The translations under genes were made by a program, and so were the position numbers. A model generated the notes under the pieces. The model saw only the letters and a program-made list of their open reading frames with translations. It was not told the DNA's origin and searched no databases. Below, piece by piece: positions 7,500-16,532 of a stretch of DNA of 64,000 nt; position 1 is the first letter of the stretch, and each line of letters begins with the position of its first letter. The stretch is from Dysosmobacter sp. Marseille-Q4140 (GTDB taxonomy: Bacteria; Bacillota; Clostridia; Oscillospirales; Oscillospiraceae): the NCBI GenBank assembly GCA_018228705.1, contig CP073694.1:1054001-1118000 (forward strand). Direction: 5' to 3'.

Positions 7500-9226
7500 T
7501 CGAGGTTTTGAGAAAGATCTGGCGTTTTGCCGGCGAGGAACAAAGAAACATCCGCAAGTCCATGGTGCTGGGGTTCTTTTACGCCATCTTCCACATGTTC
7601 CAGATCGCGGCCATCTATGTGGTGGTCCTGGCCCTGGTGGACGGCTCCACTTCTGCCGCACCGGCCTGGCAGGCCCTGGCCCTGCTGCTGGTCAGCATTC
7701 TGGGCCGGGCGATCATGAATCGGTTCAGCCAGCTGCAGCAGACTCACGCCGGGTATTTCATGGTGGCCAACAAGCGCCTCCACATGGGTGATAAGCTCAA
7801 GCGCATTCCCATGGGTTATTTCAACGACCAGAGCTTAGGGGAACTCACCGGCATCGCCACTACCATTCTGGACGAGGTGGAGAGCGCCGGGGCCATGGTG
7901 TTGGTCACGATCCTGGGCGGGCTCATCAATTCCGCCGTCATGCTGCTGTGTGTCCTGTTCTGGGACTGGCGCATTGGCCTGCTGGCCTTGGCTGGAATGG
8001 CGCTGTACCTGCTGCTCCTCTCCCGCATGGAAAAACAGTCCGCTAAAATCGCCCCCAAGCGCCAGCGGGACGAGGCCCGGCTGGTGGAGGCGGTGCTGGA
8101 GCAGCTCCAGGGCATGAGCGTCATCAAGTCCTTCAACCTCACCGGCAAGGGGGACAAACGGGTTCGTCAGGCCCTGGAGGACAGCCGCAGCAACAATCTG
8201 GCGGTGGAAAAACTGTTCACTCCCTACATCTGGGCTCAGGAAATGGCCCTCCACCTGTTCAGCGTGGTGATCCTGGCGGCCGCTGTGTGGCTGTATCTGA
8301 GCGGCAGTCTGACACTGGCCAATGCCCTGATGTCCGTGATCATTTCCTTCTTGATCTTCTCCCAGATCCAGTCCGCGGGCAGCGGCGTGTCCGCCCTGCG
8401 CCTGGTGGGCAGCTCTATCGACCACGCCAACCAGGTGGACGGCATCCCGGAGATGGATCAGAACGGCGCGGCGCTCCATCCGGACTCCCACGACATCGTG
8501 TTCGACCATGTGGACTTCTCCTACGGCAGCCGGCCCATCCTGAAGGATGTGTCCCTCACCATCCCGGACAGGACCACCACCGCCATCGTGGGACCCTCGG
8601 GCTCCGGCAAGACCACCCTCTGCAACCTGATCGCCCGGTTCTGGGACGTGGAGGGCGGCCGGGTCGCCATCGGCGGCCGGGATGTGCGGGAATACACGTT
8701 GGAATCCCTGATGGATCAGGTGAGCATGGTGTTCCAGCGGGTGTATCTCTTCCACGACACCATTGAGAACAACATCAAGTTCGGCTGTCCCAACGCTACC
8801 CACGAGCAGGTGATGGATGCGGCGAAGAAGGCCTGCTGCCATGATTTCATCTCCGCCCTGCCGGAAGGGTACGACACGGTCATCGGTGAGGGCGGGGCTA
8901 CCCTGTCTGGCGGTGAGAAGCAGCGGATCTCCATTGCCCGGTGCCTGCTGAAGGATGCCCCCATCGTCATCTTTGACGAGGCCACCGCCAACGTGGATCC
9001 GGAGAACGAGGACCAGCTCCAGAAGGCCATGGAGGCCCTGACCCGGGAGAAGACCGTGCTGATGATCGCCCACCGGCTGAAAACCGTCCGCAGCGCCGAC
9101 CAGATCCTGGTGCTGGATCAGGGCCGCATCGTCCAGCGGGGTACCCACGGGGAGCTGATCGGCCAGGAGGGCATCTACCGGAACTTTGTAACTCAAAGGG
9201 CCGAGGCCGGCAAGTGGTCGCTGTAA
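7496..9226 (+). CDS. Half-size ABC transporter, pair 2 second subunit
   Basis: A 576-residue partner starting at the ATG that overlaps the previous stop (ATGA), with GGAGG 12 bases before. The membrane domain is followed by a nucleotide-binding domain with Walker A GPSGSGKTT near 365, LSGGEKQ near 469 and IVIFDEAT near 489. The sequence QVSMVFQRVYLF in the Q-loop region matches the second subunit of pair 1 almost exactly, so the two pairs are paralogous subunit by subunit. All catalytic residues look intact, unlike heterodimeric exporters with one dead site. Confidence 0.88.
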   Translation: MIEVLRKIWRFAGEEQRNIRKSMVLGFFYAIFHMFQIAAIYVVVLALVDGSTSAAPAWQALALLLVSILGRAIMNRFSQLQQTHAGYFMVANKRLHMGDKLKRIPMGYFNDQSLGELTGIATTILDEVESAGAMVLVTILGGLINSAVMLLCVLFWDWRIGLLALAGMALYLLLLSRMEKQSAKIAPKRQRDEARLVEAVLEQLQGMSVIKSFNLTGKGDKRVRQALEDSRSNNLAVEKLFTPYIWAQEMALHLFSVVILAAAVWLYLSGSLTLANALMSVIISFLIFSQIQSAGSGVSALRLVGSSIDHANQVDGIPEMDQNGAALHPDSHDIVFDHVDFSYGSRPILKDVSLTIPDRTTTAIVGPSGSGKTTLCNLIARFWDVEGGRVAIGGRDVREYTLESLMDQVSMVFQRVYLFHDTIENNIKFGCPNATHEQVMDAAKKACCHDFISALPEGYDTVIGEGGATLSGGEKQRISIARCLLKDAPIVIFDEATANVDPENEDQLQKAMEALTREKTVLMIAHRLKTVRSADQILVLDQGRIVQRGTHGELIGQEGIYRNFVTQRAEAGKWSL

Positions 9227-9235
9227 ATCTTTATG

Positions 9236-9282
9236 AAAAATCAGCGCCAGGCTGCAACAATCTTGCGCAGCCTGGCGCTGAT
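9236..9282. terminator. Strong hairpin, convergent terminator
   Basis: A 16-bp perfect stem (9240-9255 with 9267-9282). The AAAAA at 9236-9240 gives a U-run for leftward transcripts, while the rightward ABC operon ends just before. The decayed leftward gene at 9231-9689 reads straight through this stem. Confidence 0.8.
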
Positions 9283-9393
9283 CCAGTTATTGTGATGCGA
9301 GCCGCTGTTTTCACATAAGCCGGATGCCTGGGATCCTCCTCCAACTTTTTTCTCAGCCGCCAGGTGGTATTCTTCACGGAGTTTGTCCCGTGC

Positions 9394-9449
9394 AGATATT
9401 CCTCGCCCCAAGCGGCCTCATAGAGCTGCGCTTTGGAGAACACCTGCCC
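9394..9449. repeat. Direct repeat, copy 1 (56 bp identical)
   Basis: This stretch within the decayed DNA-binding gene is identical over 56 bp to 17803-17858, in the same orientation, inside a longer region of high similarity. The copies are 8,409 bp apart and enclose the DtxR/ABC/ECF/AraC unit. Confidence 0.9.
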
Positions 9450-9750
9450 AGGTCGGTTGGCCATGCAGTAGAGCATGGTGTATTCTCCATGGTTGAGGTG
9501 TACTTCCTTGCCTGCCATGAACACGCGCCGGTGCTTGTGATAGATCTCCAGCTCTCTGATACGCAGCACGGGGGCAACCAGGGCAGCGATGCTGACCACC
9601 TCCGCCCTTTTGCCATTCAGCGCGTCCATGACGGCCTGGAACACGCTGCCGTCCGGGTCGGCAGCCCGGATAATGATAATTTCATCCACAATTTCACCCC
9701 CAATGGCAAAGGGAGGCGGCCGCCTGCACGGCCTCCTCCCTTTGCTGTGC

Positions 9751-10119
9751 TTACGATTCTGGTTTCGCGGCAGCTTTCAGCCTCTCGAAACTTTCATCAC
9801 TGATGACGTGCTCGATCCGGCAGGCGTCCCGTTCAGCTGTTGCCGGGTCCACGCCAGCGGCAATCAGCCGGTCGGTAAAGAACCGATGCTTTTCATAGAT
9901 CTGCTCCGCCACTTCTCGCCCTACATCGGTGAGATGCAGAAAATAGCCCTCGTCCATCGTGAGAAAGCCTCCGTCCCGCAGGGTCGCCACCGCATTGCAG
10001 ACGCTTGGCTTTGTGACCTCCAGATGCCGGGCCACATCTACAGAGCGCACCATGCCTTTCTGCTTTTGGAGTACCAGAATGGCCTCCAGGTAATCCTCTC
10101 CAGATGCGTGGAGTTTCAT
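9751..10119 (-). CDS. DtxR/IdeR-type metal-dependent repressor, short form
   Basis: A 122-residue protein holding only the DNA-binding (1-65) and metal-binding/dimerisation domains of the DtxR family; DtxR itself has a further SH3-like domain. The N-terminal EDYLEAI supplies the Asp and Glu metal ligands, and ACRIEHVISDE carries the Cys-x2-Glu-His motif of iron-type DtxR rather than the Mn-type MntR. The ATG has GGGGAGGA upstream and begins 12 bp after the stop of the ABC gene, so it is last in the ECF/ABC operon. It is the best candidate to bind the GGTTAG-N6-CTAACC boxes in this region, with Fe(II) as corepressor. That pairing is inferred. Confidence 0.9.
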   Translation of the reverse strand: MKLHASGEDYLEAILVLQKQKGMVRSVDVARHLEVTKPSVCNAVATLRDGGFLTMDEGYFLHLTDVGREVAEQIYEKHRFFTDRLIAAGVDPATAERDACRIEHVISDESFERLKAAAKPES

Positions 10120-10131
10120 GGCGTCCTCCCC

Positions 10132-11886
10132 TCAGGCGGATATTTTTTGCTCTGCCTGCCACATGGCCGCGTACTTCCCGTTCTTGGCCAGCAGCTCCTC
10201 ATGGGTACCGGCCTCTGCGATCTTCCCGTCTGCTACCACCAGGATCTGGTCCGCATTCTTGACAATGGACAGGGTATGGGCAATCATCACCACGGTCTTT
10301 TTCTCCTTGAGCAGATTGGCAATGGCCTGTTTCACCGCCAGCTCGTTCTCGATGTCCAGGGACGCCGTAGCCTCGTCCAGCAGCAGAATGGGACTGTTTT
10401 TCAAAATGGCTCGGGCAATAGAGATGCGCTGGCGCTCGCCGCCGGAGAGCAGATTGCCATTCTCCCCTGTGGGGGTATCATAGCCCTTCTCCATGCTGCG
10501 GATAAAGCCGTCGCAGTTGGCCTCCCGGCAAGCCGCCTCGATTTCCCCATCGGTGGCATCAGGGCGTGCGTGGCGGATATTGTCACGGATGGTGTCATCA
10601 AAGAGGAACACATCCTGATCCACCATGGAGATCTGCTCCAGCACCCGCTCCGCCGCCACACGGCCCGTGGGCCTGCCGCCGATGGATATGGTGCCGCCGC
10701 TCGGCTCATAGTATTTGGCGATCAGGTTCAGGATGGTGGACTTGCCGGAACCGGAGTCCCCCACGATGGCGGTGAGCTTCTGGTCTGGCACCGTAAAGGT
10801 GGCCTGTTTCAGCACAGGCTCTCCGGGGACATACGCAAAATCCACATGGTCAAAGGTGATCTCATGGGTATCCGTCTGGAACGGCTCCATGCTGCCGCTC
10901 TCCTCCGGCTCCTCCATAACGCCCAGGATTTTGCTTTTGGAGATCATCAGGTTTTTGTAGCTGGTGAGGTCCACAAAGATGGTGTTGGCCAGTTTCGCGC
11001 AGAACAGGGGCAGCATGCAGATCAGCAGGTAGGACACGGTATCCAGTGTCCCGGCCGCCCATGGCGCATACGCTGCCCAGATGACCAGCGGGCAGGCCAG
11101 CCAGGTCAGGATGCTCAGTCCCGCCCCCACCGGGAGCACCTTGGCCTCATACACATAGCTGATGCGGCAGAATGCCCGCATGGCGTCAATGACGGTTTTA
11201 TTCTTCAGGCCACCCACACCGTAGGCCCGGAAGGTCTGGATACCGGATACATACTCCACAATGCTGCTGACATTCTCCGCACAGATGTCGTTCTTCTCCT
11301 GGCCGTATTTCCGCACCATGCGGAAGGATAGCCACAGGCCGGGAATCAGCAGCAGATCAGCCGCCAGCAGGATCAGTCCCGCAGGGACGTAGACGGTCAT
11401 GACAAACACGATCAGCATGATGGACAGGGCGAAGCTCTTCGCCAGGTCCCCGATTTTATGGGTCAGGATCTTTTCATAGTTGTTGACGTCGCTGGTGATA
11501 GTGTTGATGTAGTCGCCGGTCTGCCCCTGAGTAAAGCGGGACAGCGGGATACGCTTGAGGTGGTCCCCCATGAAGAGGCGGATGTTCCGGCTGACCTCCG
11601 CACCGCCGATTTGGGCCTTGGTATAGCCATAACTGTAAATCAGGATACGGAGCAGGAATATCCCGGCGATCACCCCGGTCAGCACCAGGGCCTGATCCAT
11701 GTCAAACTGGCCAGACCACAAGAATTGCATCACCGCATAGAGCAGCATGAAGAGGCTGCCGGAGAGCATGCCTTCCAGCACAGTCCCTGCAACACCAATA
11801 TAGAAATTCCGATTCTTCTTCAATACCTCGTGGCCCAGGCCACCCTCTTCGGCTCCTATGGAGCCATTCACCTTGTACTCACGCAT
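10132..11886 (-). CDS. YbtP/Q-like half ABC transporter, second subunit
   Basis: A 584-residue membrane-ATPase fusion. The ATG at 11886 overlaps the end of the previous gene by 8 nt and follows AAGGGGG; the longer open frame upstream has no ribosome site. Walker A GDSGSGKST lies near 376, LSGGERQ near 480 and ILLLDEAT near 500. The EYVSGIQTFRAYG segment in the coupling-helix region is typical of the siderophore-linked half transporters. With its partner it probably moves a metal chelate. Together with DtxR, AraC and the ECF module it resembles uptake parts of yersiniabactin/equibactin systems, but no biosynthesis genes are present. Confidence 0.85.
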   Translation of the reverse strand: MREYKVNGSIGAEEGGLGHEVLKKNRNFYIGVAGTVLEGMLSGSLFMLLYAVMQFLWSGQFDMDQALVLTGVIAGIFLLRILIYSYGYTKAQIGGAEVSRNIRLFMGDHLKRIPLSRFTQGQTGDYINTITSDVNNYEKILTHKIGDLAKSFALSIMLIVFVMTVYVPAGLILLAADLLLIPGLWLSFRMVRKYGQEKNDICAENVSSIVEYVSGIQTFRAYGVGGLKNKTVIDAMRAFCRISYVYEAKVLPVGAGLSILTWLACPLVIWAAYAPWAAGTLDTVSYLLICMLPLFCAKLANTIFVDLTSYKNLMISKSKILGVMEEPEESGSMEPFQTDTHEITFDHVDFAYVPGEPVLKQATFTVPDQKLTAIVGDSGSGKSTILNLIAKYYEPSGGTISIGGRPTGRVAAERVLEQISMVDQDVFLFDDTIRDNIRHARPDATDGEIEAACREANCDGFIRSMEKGYDTPTGENGNLLSGGERQRISIARAILKNSPILLLDEATASLDIENELAVKQAIANLLKEKKTVVMIAHTLSIVKNADQILVVADGKIAEAGTHEELLAKNGKYAAMWQAEQKISA

Positions 11887-13642
11887 TGCCCGCGCCCCCT
11901 TCCAGCCGATAGGTGATGTTCCGGGCCTTTTCATAGTCCTCCCATGCTTTCCGGTAGTAGGCGTTCTTTCGACGGACTTCCTCATGGGTTCCGATGCAGG
12001 TAATCGTGTGGTTTTCCACCACGGCCACCCGGTCGCACAGTTTCAGAGCACTGAGCCGGTGGGCCACTACGATGACGGTCTTGCCCCTGCAGAGGTTCTG
12101 AATGGCTTTGTCGATCTCCATTTGGTTTTCCGGGTCGGAGGCGCTGGTGGCCTCGTCCAAAATCAGGATCGGGGCATTTTTCAGGATGGCCCGTGCAATG
12201 GCGATGCGCTGCTTTTCGCCGCCGGAGAACCGGGAGCCGAAGCTGCCCACCTTGGTGTCGTAGCCATCCGGCAGGGACATGATAAAGCCGTCGATCTGGG
12301 CCTCTTTCGCGGCAGCCCGCACCTCCTCCAGACTGGCGCTGCTCCCCATGCGGATGTTCTCCAAAACGCTGTCCCGGGTCAGGAAGGTCTTTTGAAACAC
12401 GATGGCCACATTTTTCAAGATGGTGTCGTAGTCCAGCTCCTTCACATTTTTCCCGCCGATCAGCACATCGCCCTCCTGCACATCATAGAACCGGGAGACC
12501 AGTTCAATGATGGTGCTCTTGCCGGCGCCGGACTGCCCCACCAGGGCCATACGCTCGCCGTCCTGGATCTTCAGGTTGACGCCCTGCAGCACGTCAGTCT
12601 TGCCGTCGTAAGAAAACCGCACATTCCTCAGCTCAATGTCGTGGTTCTCTGGGAAGTCGCTCCCGCCCTGATAGACAGGAATGTCCAGAATCTCTTTTGC
12701 CTTGGTAACGGCGCCCAGCACATTGGCGAAGTTGGTTCCCAGTTCCTGCAGAGGCCGAATCTCCGTCAGGTACAGGGAACCCACATAGAGGAACAGCAGA
12801 AAAGCGCTGGCCGTCAGGGAGCCTCTCAGGAAAAACATCCCGCCAAGAGGCACCATCAGCAGCATGCCGCACTCGATGATGACCACAAAGGCCGCATAGG
12901 GCGGCCCCATCCGCCGGGAAGTTTCATTCCACATGGCGTTTTCCTCGCGGATGGCATCGGAGAATTTTTGAAAGGACTTGCTCCCCATGTTGTAGGCCTT
13001 GATCAGTTTCATGCCGTTGATGTACTCGATCATGACGGAGTTCAAGGTGCTGATGGAGCGGTTGGCCCGGTCCATCAGGTCATCCGTATTGCGGAACATG
13101 ACCCCCATCACAGCGACGGCCAGGATCAGCGGCACCAGAGAGACCAGCGCCAGGGGGATATTGACGGTCATCAGGTAGGCGAAGACCACCACCGGCCCCA
13201 CCAGATAGCACACCAGATCCGGCAGGTTGTGGGCCAGGAACAGTTCCAGTTTCTCAATATCCTCGTTCAGCACCGTCTTGATGTCCCCGGTGCGCCGCTC
13301 ATTCAGCGCCCCCAGGGGCGCCCGGGCCATGTGCTCCGCCACCATGCAGCGCACCTTGAACAGCGCCCCGTAGGCGCCCTTGTGGGCCGCCACCCCGGAG
13401 CCGCCGAACAGCACAAAGCGCAGAGTCACCGCCGCCGCGATCATTGCCACGATCCGCACCACCAGTTCCCTGGTACAGGTTCCGTTGAAGGCGGCGTCCA
13501 TCAGCTGATAGATCCCCATATAGGGGACAACAATGCACAGCCCGCCGGCCGCTGACAAAAAGACTGCCAGAAACAGCCAGACCTTCTGCTCCCCCGCCCA
13601 GTGGAGCAGCAGGGCCACACGGTTGACTTTTTTCTGTTTCAT
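11879..13642 (-). CDS. YbtP/Q-like half ABC transporter, first subunit
   Basis: A 587-residue half transporter starting at ATG 13642 three bases after the ECF ATPase stop; its AGGAGAGG site lies inside that gene. The membrane domain covers about 1-320. Walker A GQSGAGKST is near 368, the signature FSGGEKQ near 471 (Phe for Leu), Walker B ILILDEATSASD near 491. The coupling region has NSVMIEYINGMKLIKAYN. It forms a translationally coupled pair with the next gene. The position in one operon with ECF and DtxR genes argues for metallophore traffic; drug export cannot be excluded. Confidence 0.85.
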   Translation of the reverse strand: MKQKKVNRVALLLHWAGEQKVWLFLAVFLSAAGGLCIVVPYMGIYQLMDAAFNGTCTRELVVRIVAMIAAAVTLRFVLFGGSGVAAHKGAYGALFKVRCMVAEHMARAPLGALNERRTGDIKTVLNEDIEKLELFLAHNLPDLVCYLVGPVVVFAYLMTVNIPLALVSLVPLILAVAVMGVMFRNTDDLMDRANRSISTLNSVMIEYINGMKLIKAYNMGSKSFQKFSDAIREENAMWNETSRRMGPPYAAFVVIIECGMLLMVPLGGMFFLRGSLTASAFLLFLYVGSLYLTEIRPLQELGTNFANVLGAVTKAKEILDIPVYQGGSDFPENHDIELRNVRFSYDGKTDVLQGVNLKIQDGERMALVGQSGAGKSTIIELVSRFYDVQEGDVLIGGKNVKELDYDTILKNVAIVFQKTFLTRDSVLENIRMGSSASLEEVRAAAKEAQIDGFIMSLPDGYDTKVGSFGSRFSGGEKQRIAIARAILKNAPILILDEATSASDPENQMEIDKAIQNLCRGKTVIVVAHRLSALKLCDRVAVVENHTITCIGTHEEVRRKNAYYRKAWEDYEKARNITYRLEGGAGNA

Positions 13643-13645
13643 CGG

Positions 13646-15118
13646 TCACCTCTCCTTTCCATTTGAAACAGAGAACAGCTCTCTCAATTTCGGGAGGGCT
13701 TCCATGATAACGGGTACATCATCGGGCATCTCGCCCTCGTCAAAATGCAGGACCCGGGAGCAAGTGCGGCAGACAAATTCAAAGTCGTGGGTGACGATGA
13801 AGATGACCTTTCCCATGTCGGATAGGCGGCGGATCAGCCCCGCCACCTGCGCCATGCTGTCAAAGTCCAAGCCGCTGGTGGGTTCATCGAATACCAGCAG
13901 GTCTTTCCCGCAGATCATGCTGACGGCCACGGCCACCCGCTGTTTCTGACCGCCGGACAGGGTATTGGGATGGCGCTCCCGGTATGGGGCCAGCCCCAGT
14001 TCCTCCAGGGTAGCGTCTACCAAGGCTCTGTCCGGGTTCCGGATGCCGAAGGAGCACTCCGCCTCCACGCTCTCGGCGAACAACTCGTAGTTCACATCCT
14101 GCATCACCATGTAGGATTGCTTGAGCCGGTCCCTGCGCTCCATCGGCCCGCCATCCCACTGGAACTGACCGTCACAGTCCTTGTGGAGCCCGCACAGGGC
14201 CCGAGAGAATGTGGTCTTTCCGGCCCCATTGTGGCCCACCACGCCGATGACCTCTCCCCTTCCGGCGGAAAGGCCGATCCCGTGAAGGATGGTGCGCCTC
14301 TTATAGCGCAGGGAGACATTTTTCAGCGACAACACCGTTTCCCCGACTGGAGCACGACTGGGTGGCGGAAGGACATCCATCAGATCTGTGGCCCGCAGCC
14401 CCATCCGTTCCCGCTGGTCCTGGGACAGCCGACGGAGCTCTTCCGGTGTGAATATCCCTTTGATCTCTCCTCGGTCCAGATACACGATCCGGTCTGCTAT
14501 GTCCATCAGGTAATAGAGCCGGTGCTCTGCGATCAGGATGGTCTTGCCCTGGCCCTTGACCAGCCGCAGATGCTCCCGCAATTCTTGGATGGAGGTCATG
14601 TCCAGGTTAGAAGATGGTTCATCCAGCAGATAGATCTCCGGGTTCATGGCGTAGACGGATGCGAATGCGATCTTCTGCTTTTCCCCGCCGGACAGCTCAA
14701 AGATATTGCGGCCGCGAAGGCTCTGGATGCGCAGATCCTCCGTCGTCTGCTCCACGCGCTCCGCCAGTTCCTGGGGCGGCCGGGCCTCATTCTCGATGCC
14801 GAAGGCGATCTCGCTGTCCGTGTCCACGTTAAAAAACTGCGTTCTGGGATTCTGGAACACTGACCCCACCTTGGCGGCGATCTGGTACATGGGGAGGCTG
14901 CTGATCTCCTGCCCGTCTACCAGCACACGGCCCTGAAGTTCTCCCTGGTAAAATTGAGGGATCAGTCCGTTCACCAGCCTTGTGATGGTAGTCTTGCCGC
15001 ATCCGCTGCGCCCACAGAGCAGGACGCACTCCCCATCCGCGATGGTCAGGTCAATGTCCCGGAGGCCGTCATGCTCCTGCCCCTGATAGGTAAAGGATAC
15101 CTGTTTCAGTTCGATCAT
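13646..15118 (-). CDS. ECF transporter ATPase, two domains fused
   Basis: A 490-residue protein with two complete ABC ATPase domains. Domain 1 has Walker A GRSGCGKTT at 36-44 and LSGGEKQK; domain 2 has GHNGAGKTT near 293 and LSGGQKQR with LLVFDEPTSGLD. In separate-gene ECF systems these would be EcfA1 and EcfA2. The start overlaps the T-component stop (ATGA). It powers uptake by the S and T components encoded just upstream. The energising unit appears dedicated to this S component because all three genes are coupled. Confidence 0.9.
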   Translation of the reverse strand: MIELKQVSFTYQGQEHDGLRDIDLTIADGECVLLCGRSGCGKTTITRLVNGLIPQFYQGELQGRVLVDGQEISSLPMYQIAAKVGSVFQNPRTQFFNVDTDSEIAFGIENEARPPQELAERVEQTTEDLRIQSLRGRNIFELSGGEKQKIAFASVYAMNPEIYLLDEPSSNLDMTSIQELREHLRLVKGQGKTILIAEHRLYYLMDIADRIVYLDRGEIKGIFTPEELRRLSQDQRERMGLRATDLMDVLPPPSRAPVGETVLSLKNVSLRYKRRTILHGIGLSAGRGEVIGVVGHNGAGKTTFSRALCGLHKDCDGQFQWDGGPMERRDRLKQSYMVMQDVNYELFAESVEAECSFGIRNPDRALVDATLEELGLAPYRERHPNTLSGGQKQRVAVAVSMICGKDLLVFDEPTSGLDFDSMAQVAGLIRRLSDMGKVIFIVTHDFEFVCRTCSRVLHFDEGEMPDDVPVIMEALPKLRELFSVSNGKER

Positions 15119-15840
15119 CCAAATACCCCCTTCCCATAGAGGCCCGCCGCGAAAAAGGCGCCAAAACAGAGGATTGCCAGCGCATCCGCAAACCTCATAC
15201 GAATCTGCACCAGGCAGGTCCTGGGTTTTGGGTTCTCGATTCCCCGGGTGATGGAGGCGATGGACAGTTCATCCGCCGCCTTGGACGCCGCCATCATCAG
15301 CGGGACATAGATACACTCCACGGTCATGCCGGGATGGGTCAATAGCCCTTTCAGGGACGGCGACACGTCCCGCAGCCGCATGGCGTCCTTGATGAACCGC
15401 CAGTCCTCCTGAATGGTGGGGATATAGCGGAGCATGACCGCCAGCGGGATCACCAGCTTTTTCGGCGCATGCGCGCGGTTCATAGCTGACAAAAACTCGC
15501 TGACCTTAGTGGTGGAGATGACGATGCCTGACAGCACCCCGCAGGGGTACACCTTGTGGAACAGGCCGAGGAATGCGATGAACATGGTGCGCCAGGTCCC
15601 GGTCATGGTGTCCATGATCCAGAAGGTGATCAGGACAATCAGCCCGTAGAACGCCGCGCCCTTCCAGGCGTACTTCCACTTTCCGCAGCAGGCGCCAAAC
15701 AGCCCAATCAGCACCACGAGTCCCAGCTCATAGTACAGGGACGGGGCTATCATGGCGGAGAGGATGCAGAGCAGGAGCAGCAGGATTTTCGTCCTTGGAT
15801 CCAGCCAGAGTCTTTGCCGTGGGGATGTTCCGCCGTTCAT
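15115..15840 (-). CDS. ECF transporter T component (CbiQ/EcfT family)
   Basis: A 241-residue membrane protein with about five hydrophobic helices. It has the EcfT signature region with Ala-Arg-Gly-like helices (here IASITRGIENP and the earlier KDAMRLRDVS) that couple to the ATPase Q-grooves. I chose the ATG at 15840 because it overlaps the stop of the S-component gene (ATGA). It sits between the S and ATPase genes in one operon and links their movement. Confidence 0.85.
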   Translation of the reverse strand: MNGGTSPRQRLWLDPRTKILLLLLCILSAMIAPSLYYELGLVVLIGLFGACCGKWKYAWKGAAFYGLIVLITFWIMDTMTGTWRTMFIAFLGLFHKVYPCGVLSGIVISTTKVSEFLSAMNRAHAPKKLVIPLAVMLRYIPTIQEDWRFIKDAMRLRDVSPSLKGLLTHPGMTVECIYVPLMMAASKAADELSIASITRGIENPKPRTCLVQIRMRFADALAILCFGAFFAAGLYGKGVFG

Positions 15841-16448
15841 GCGGTGATCCCAGCCTTCTCGAACTGTTTCTTCAGCATCTTGCCGCCGACCCACCCGCTG
15901 AAGGCCGCGATGACCAGCGTGCCGACGACGATGACCGCCAGCAGCCAGGAGGGCGCGGAGGCGCTCATGGTGTCAATGTAGGACTGCTCCGTGCCGTTAT
16001 CCAGCATGGTGCTGGCCCAGCCCTCCGGGTCGATAAAGAATACCACATAGGTGTAGATGCCGCCCAGGGAGATCAGCATGTAGGACAGCAGGTTGATGGC
16101 CTTGTTGCGGTAGTGACCGGCGCCGGCCACAAGGTCCGCAATGATCCCCATGCCGATGTACCCCAGGGAGAACGCCCAGTGCATCCCCGTGGCAAACCAG
16201 ATGATTCCCATGATGATGCCGAGGATGGTGACGCTCCAGCGTTTCTGCACCTTAGCGACCATCAGCAAATAGATGGGGCCGCACAGCAGCGCCGCACCCA
16301 TGGGCATGTAAAAGGTCAGAACCGGGTTTGGCGCAAAGGGCAGACCGCCAATCAACGTAAAGACAAAAAAGATGGCGCTGAAAATACCAGTGGTCACAAG
16401 GTCCTTGACCGTAAGGCCCTTCTTCAGTGAATTGGCTTGGTTGCTCAT
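15837..16448 (-). CDS. ECF transporter substrate-specific (S) component, MptD family
   Basis: A 203-residue membrane protein with six predicted helices, starting with a short cytoplasmic tail and LTVKDLVTTGIFSAIFF, the usual opening of the MptD-type S components. The ATG has AGGAGG 8 bases before. It is the first gene of the leftward ECF/ABC/DtxR operon and is preceded by a promoter carrying the GGTTAG box. Members of this family in Firmicutes sit with siderophore-type ABC pairs; the true substrate is unproven. A metal chelate or a tetrapyrrole-like cofactor would fit the context. Confidence 0.85.
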   Translation of the reverse strand: MSNQANSLKKGLTVKDLVTTGIFSAIFFVFTLIGGLPFAPNPVLTFYMPMGAALLCGPIYLLMVAKVQKRWSVTILGIIMGIIWFATGMHWAFSLGYIGMGIIADLVAGAGHYRNKAINLLSYMLISLGGIYTYVVFFIDPEGWASTMLDNGTEQSYIDTMSASAPSWLLAVIVVGTLVIAAFSGWVGGKMLKKQFEKAGITA

Positions 16449-16484
16449 AGTTTTCCTCCTGTTTCATAACGTGTTGACTTTTCA

Positions 16485-16532
16485 TAGGCGATGTGCTACC
16501 ATTCGGTTAGATGTCGCTAACCATCGCCTATA
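16485..16532 (-). promoter_or_regulatory. Operator/promoter region between the ECF operon and AraC
   Basis: The perfect palindrome GGTTAG-N6-CTAACC lies at 16505-16522, inside a wider inverted repeat TAGGCGATG (16485-16493) / CATCGCCTA (16522-16530). On the minus strand a weak -10 (TATAGG, 16527-16532) abuts the box. The weak promoter suits activation by the divergent AraC protein plus repression through the box. Confidence 0.7.

Larger units (their letters stand above)
9231..9689 (-). pseudogene. Receiver-less OmpR-type DNA-binding protein, decayed copy
   Basis: A paralogue of the gene at 17655-18098: a short N-terminal segment (EIIIIRAADPDG) and a winged-helix domain with MLYCMANRPGQVFSKAQLYE and WRLRKKLEEDP. 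The intact copy ends its wing with KTVVGAGYKIDIH. This copy instead runs KTAARITITGSAPGC and on through both arms of the terminator hairpin before a stop, so the wing hairpin is lost and the 3' end looks replaced. The start is GTG after GGGGGTGAAATT. It follows the DtxR gene by 61 bp, across a hairpin at 9706-9745. It could be a non-functional remnant or a truncated regulator; I favour a remnant. Confidence 0.7.

Noticed and set aside
9589..13555. Long plus-strand frames over the DtxR and ABC genes (9589-11331, 11858-13555)
   Set aside because: Shadows of the leftward genes; no ribosome sites, composition typical of antisense frames.
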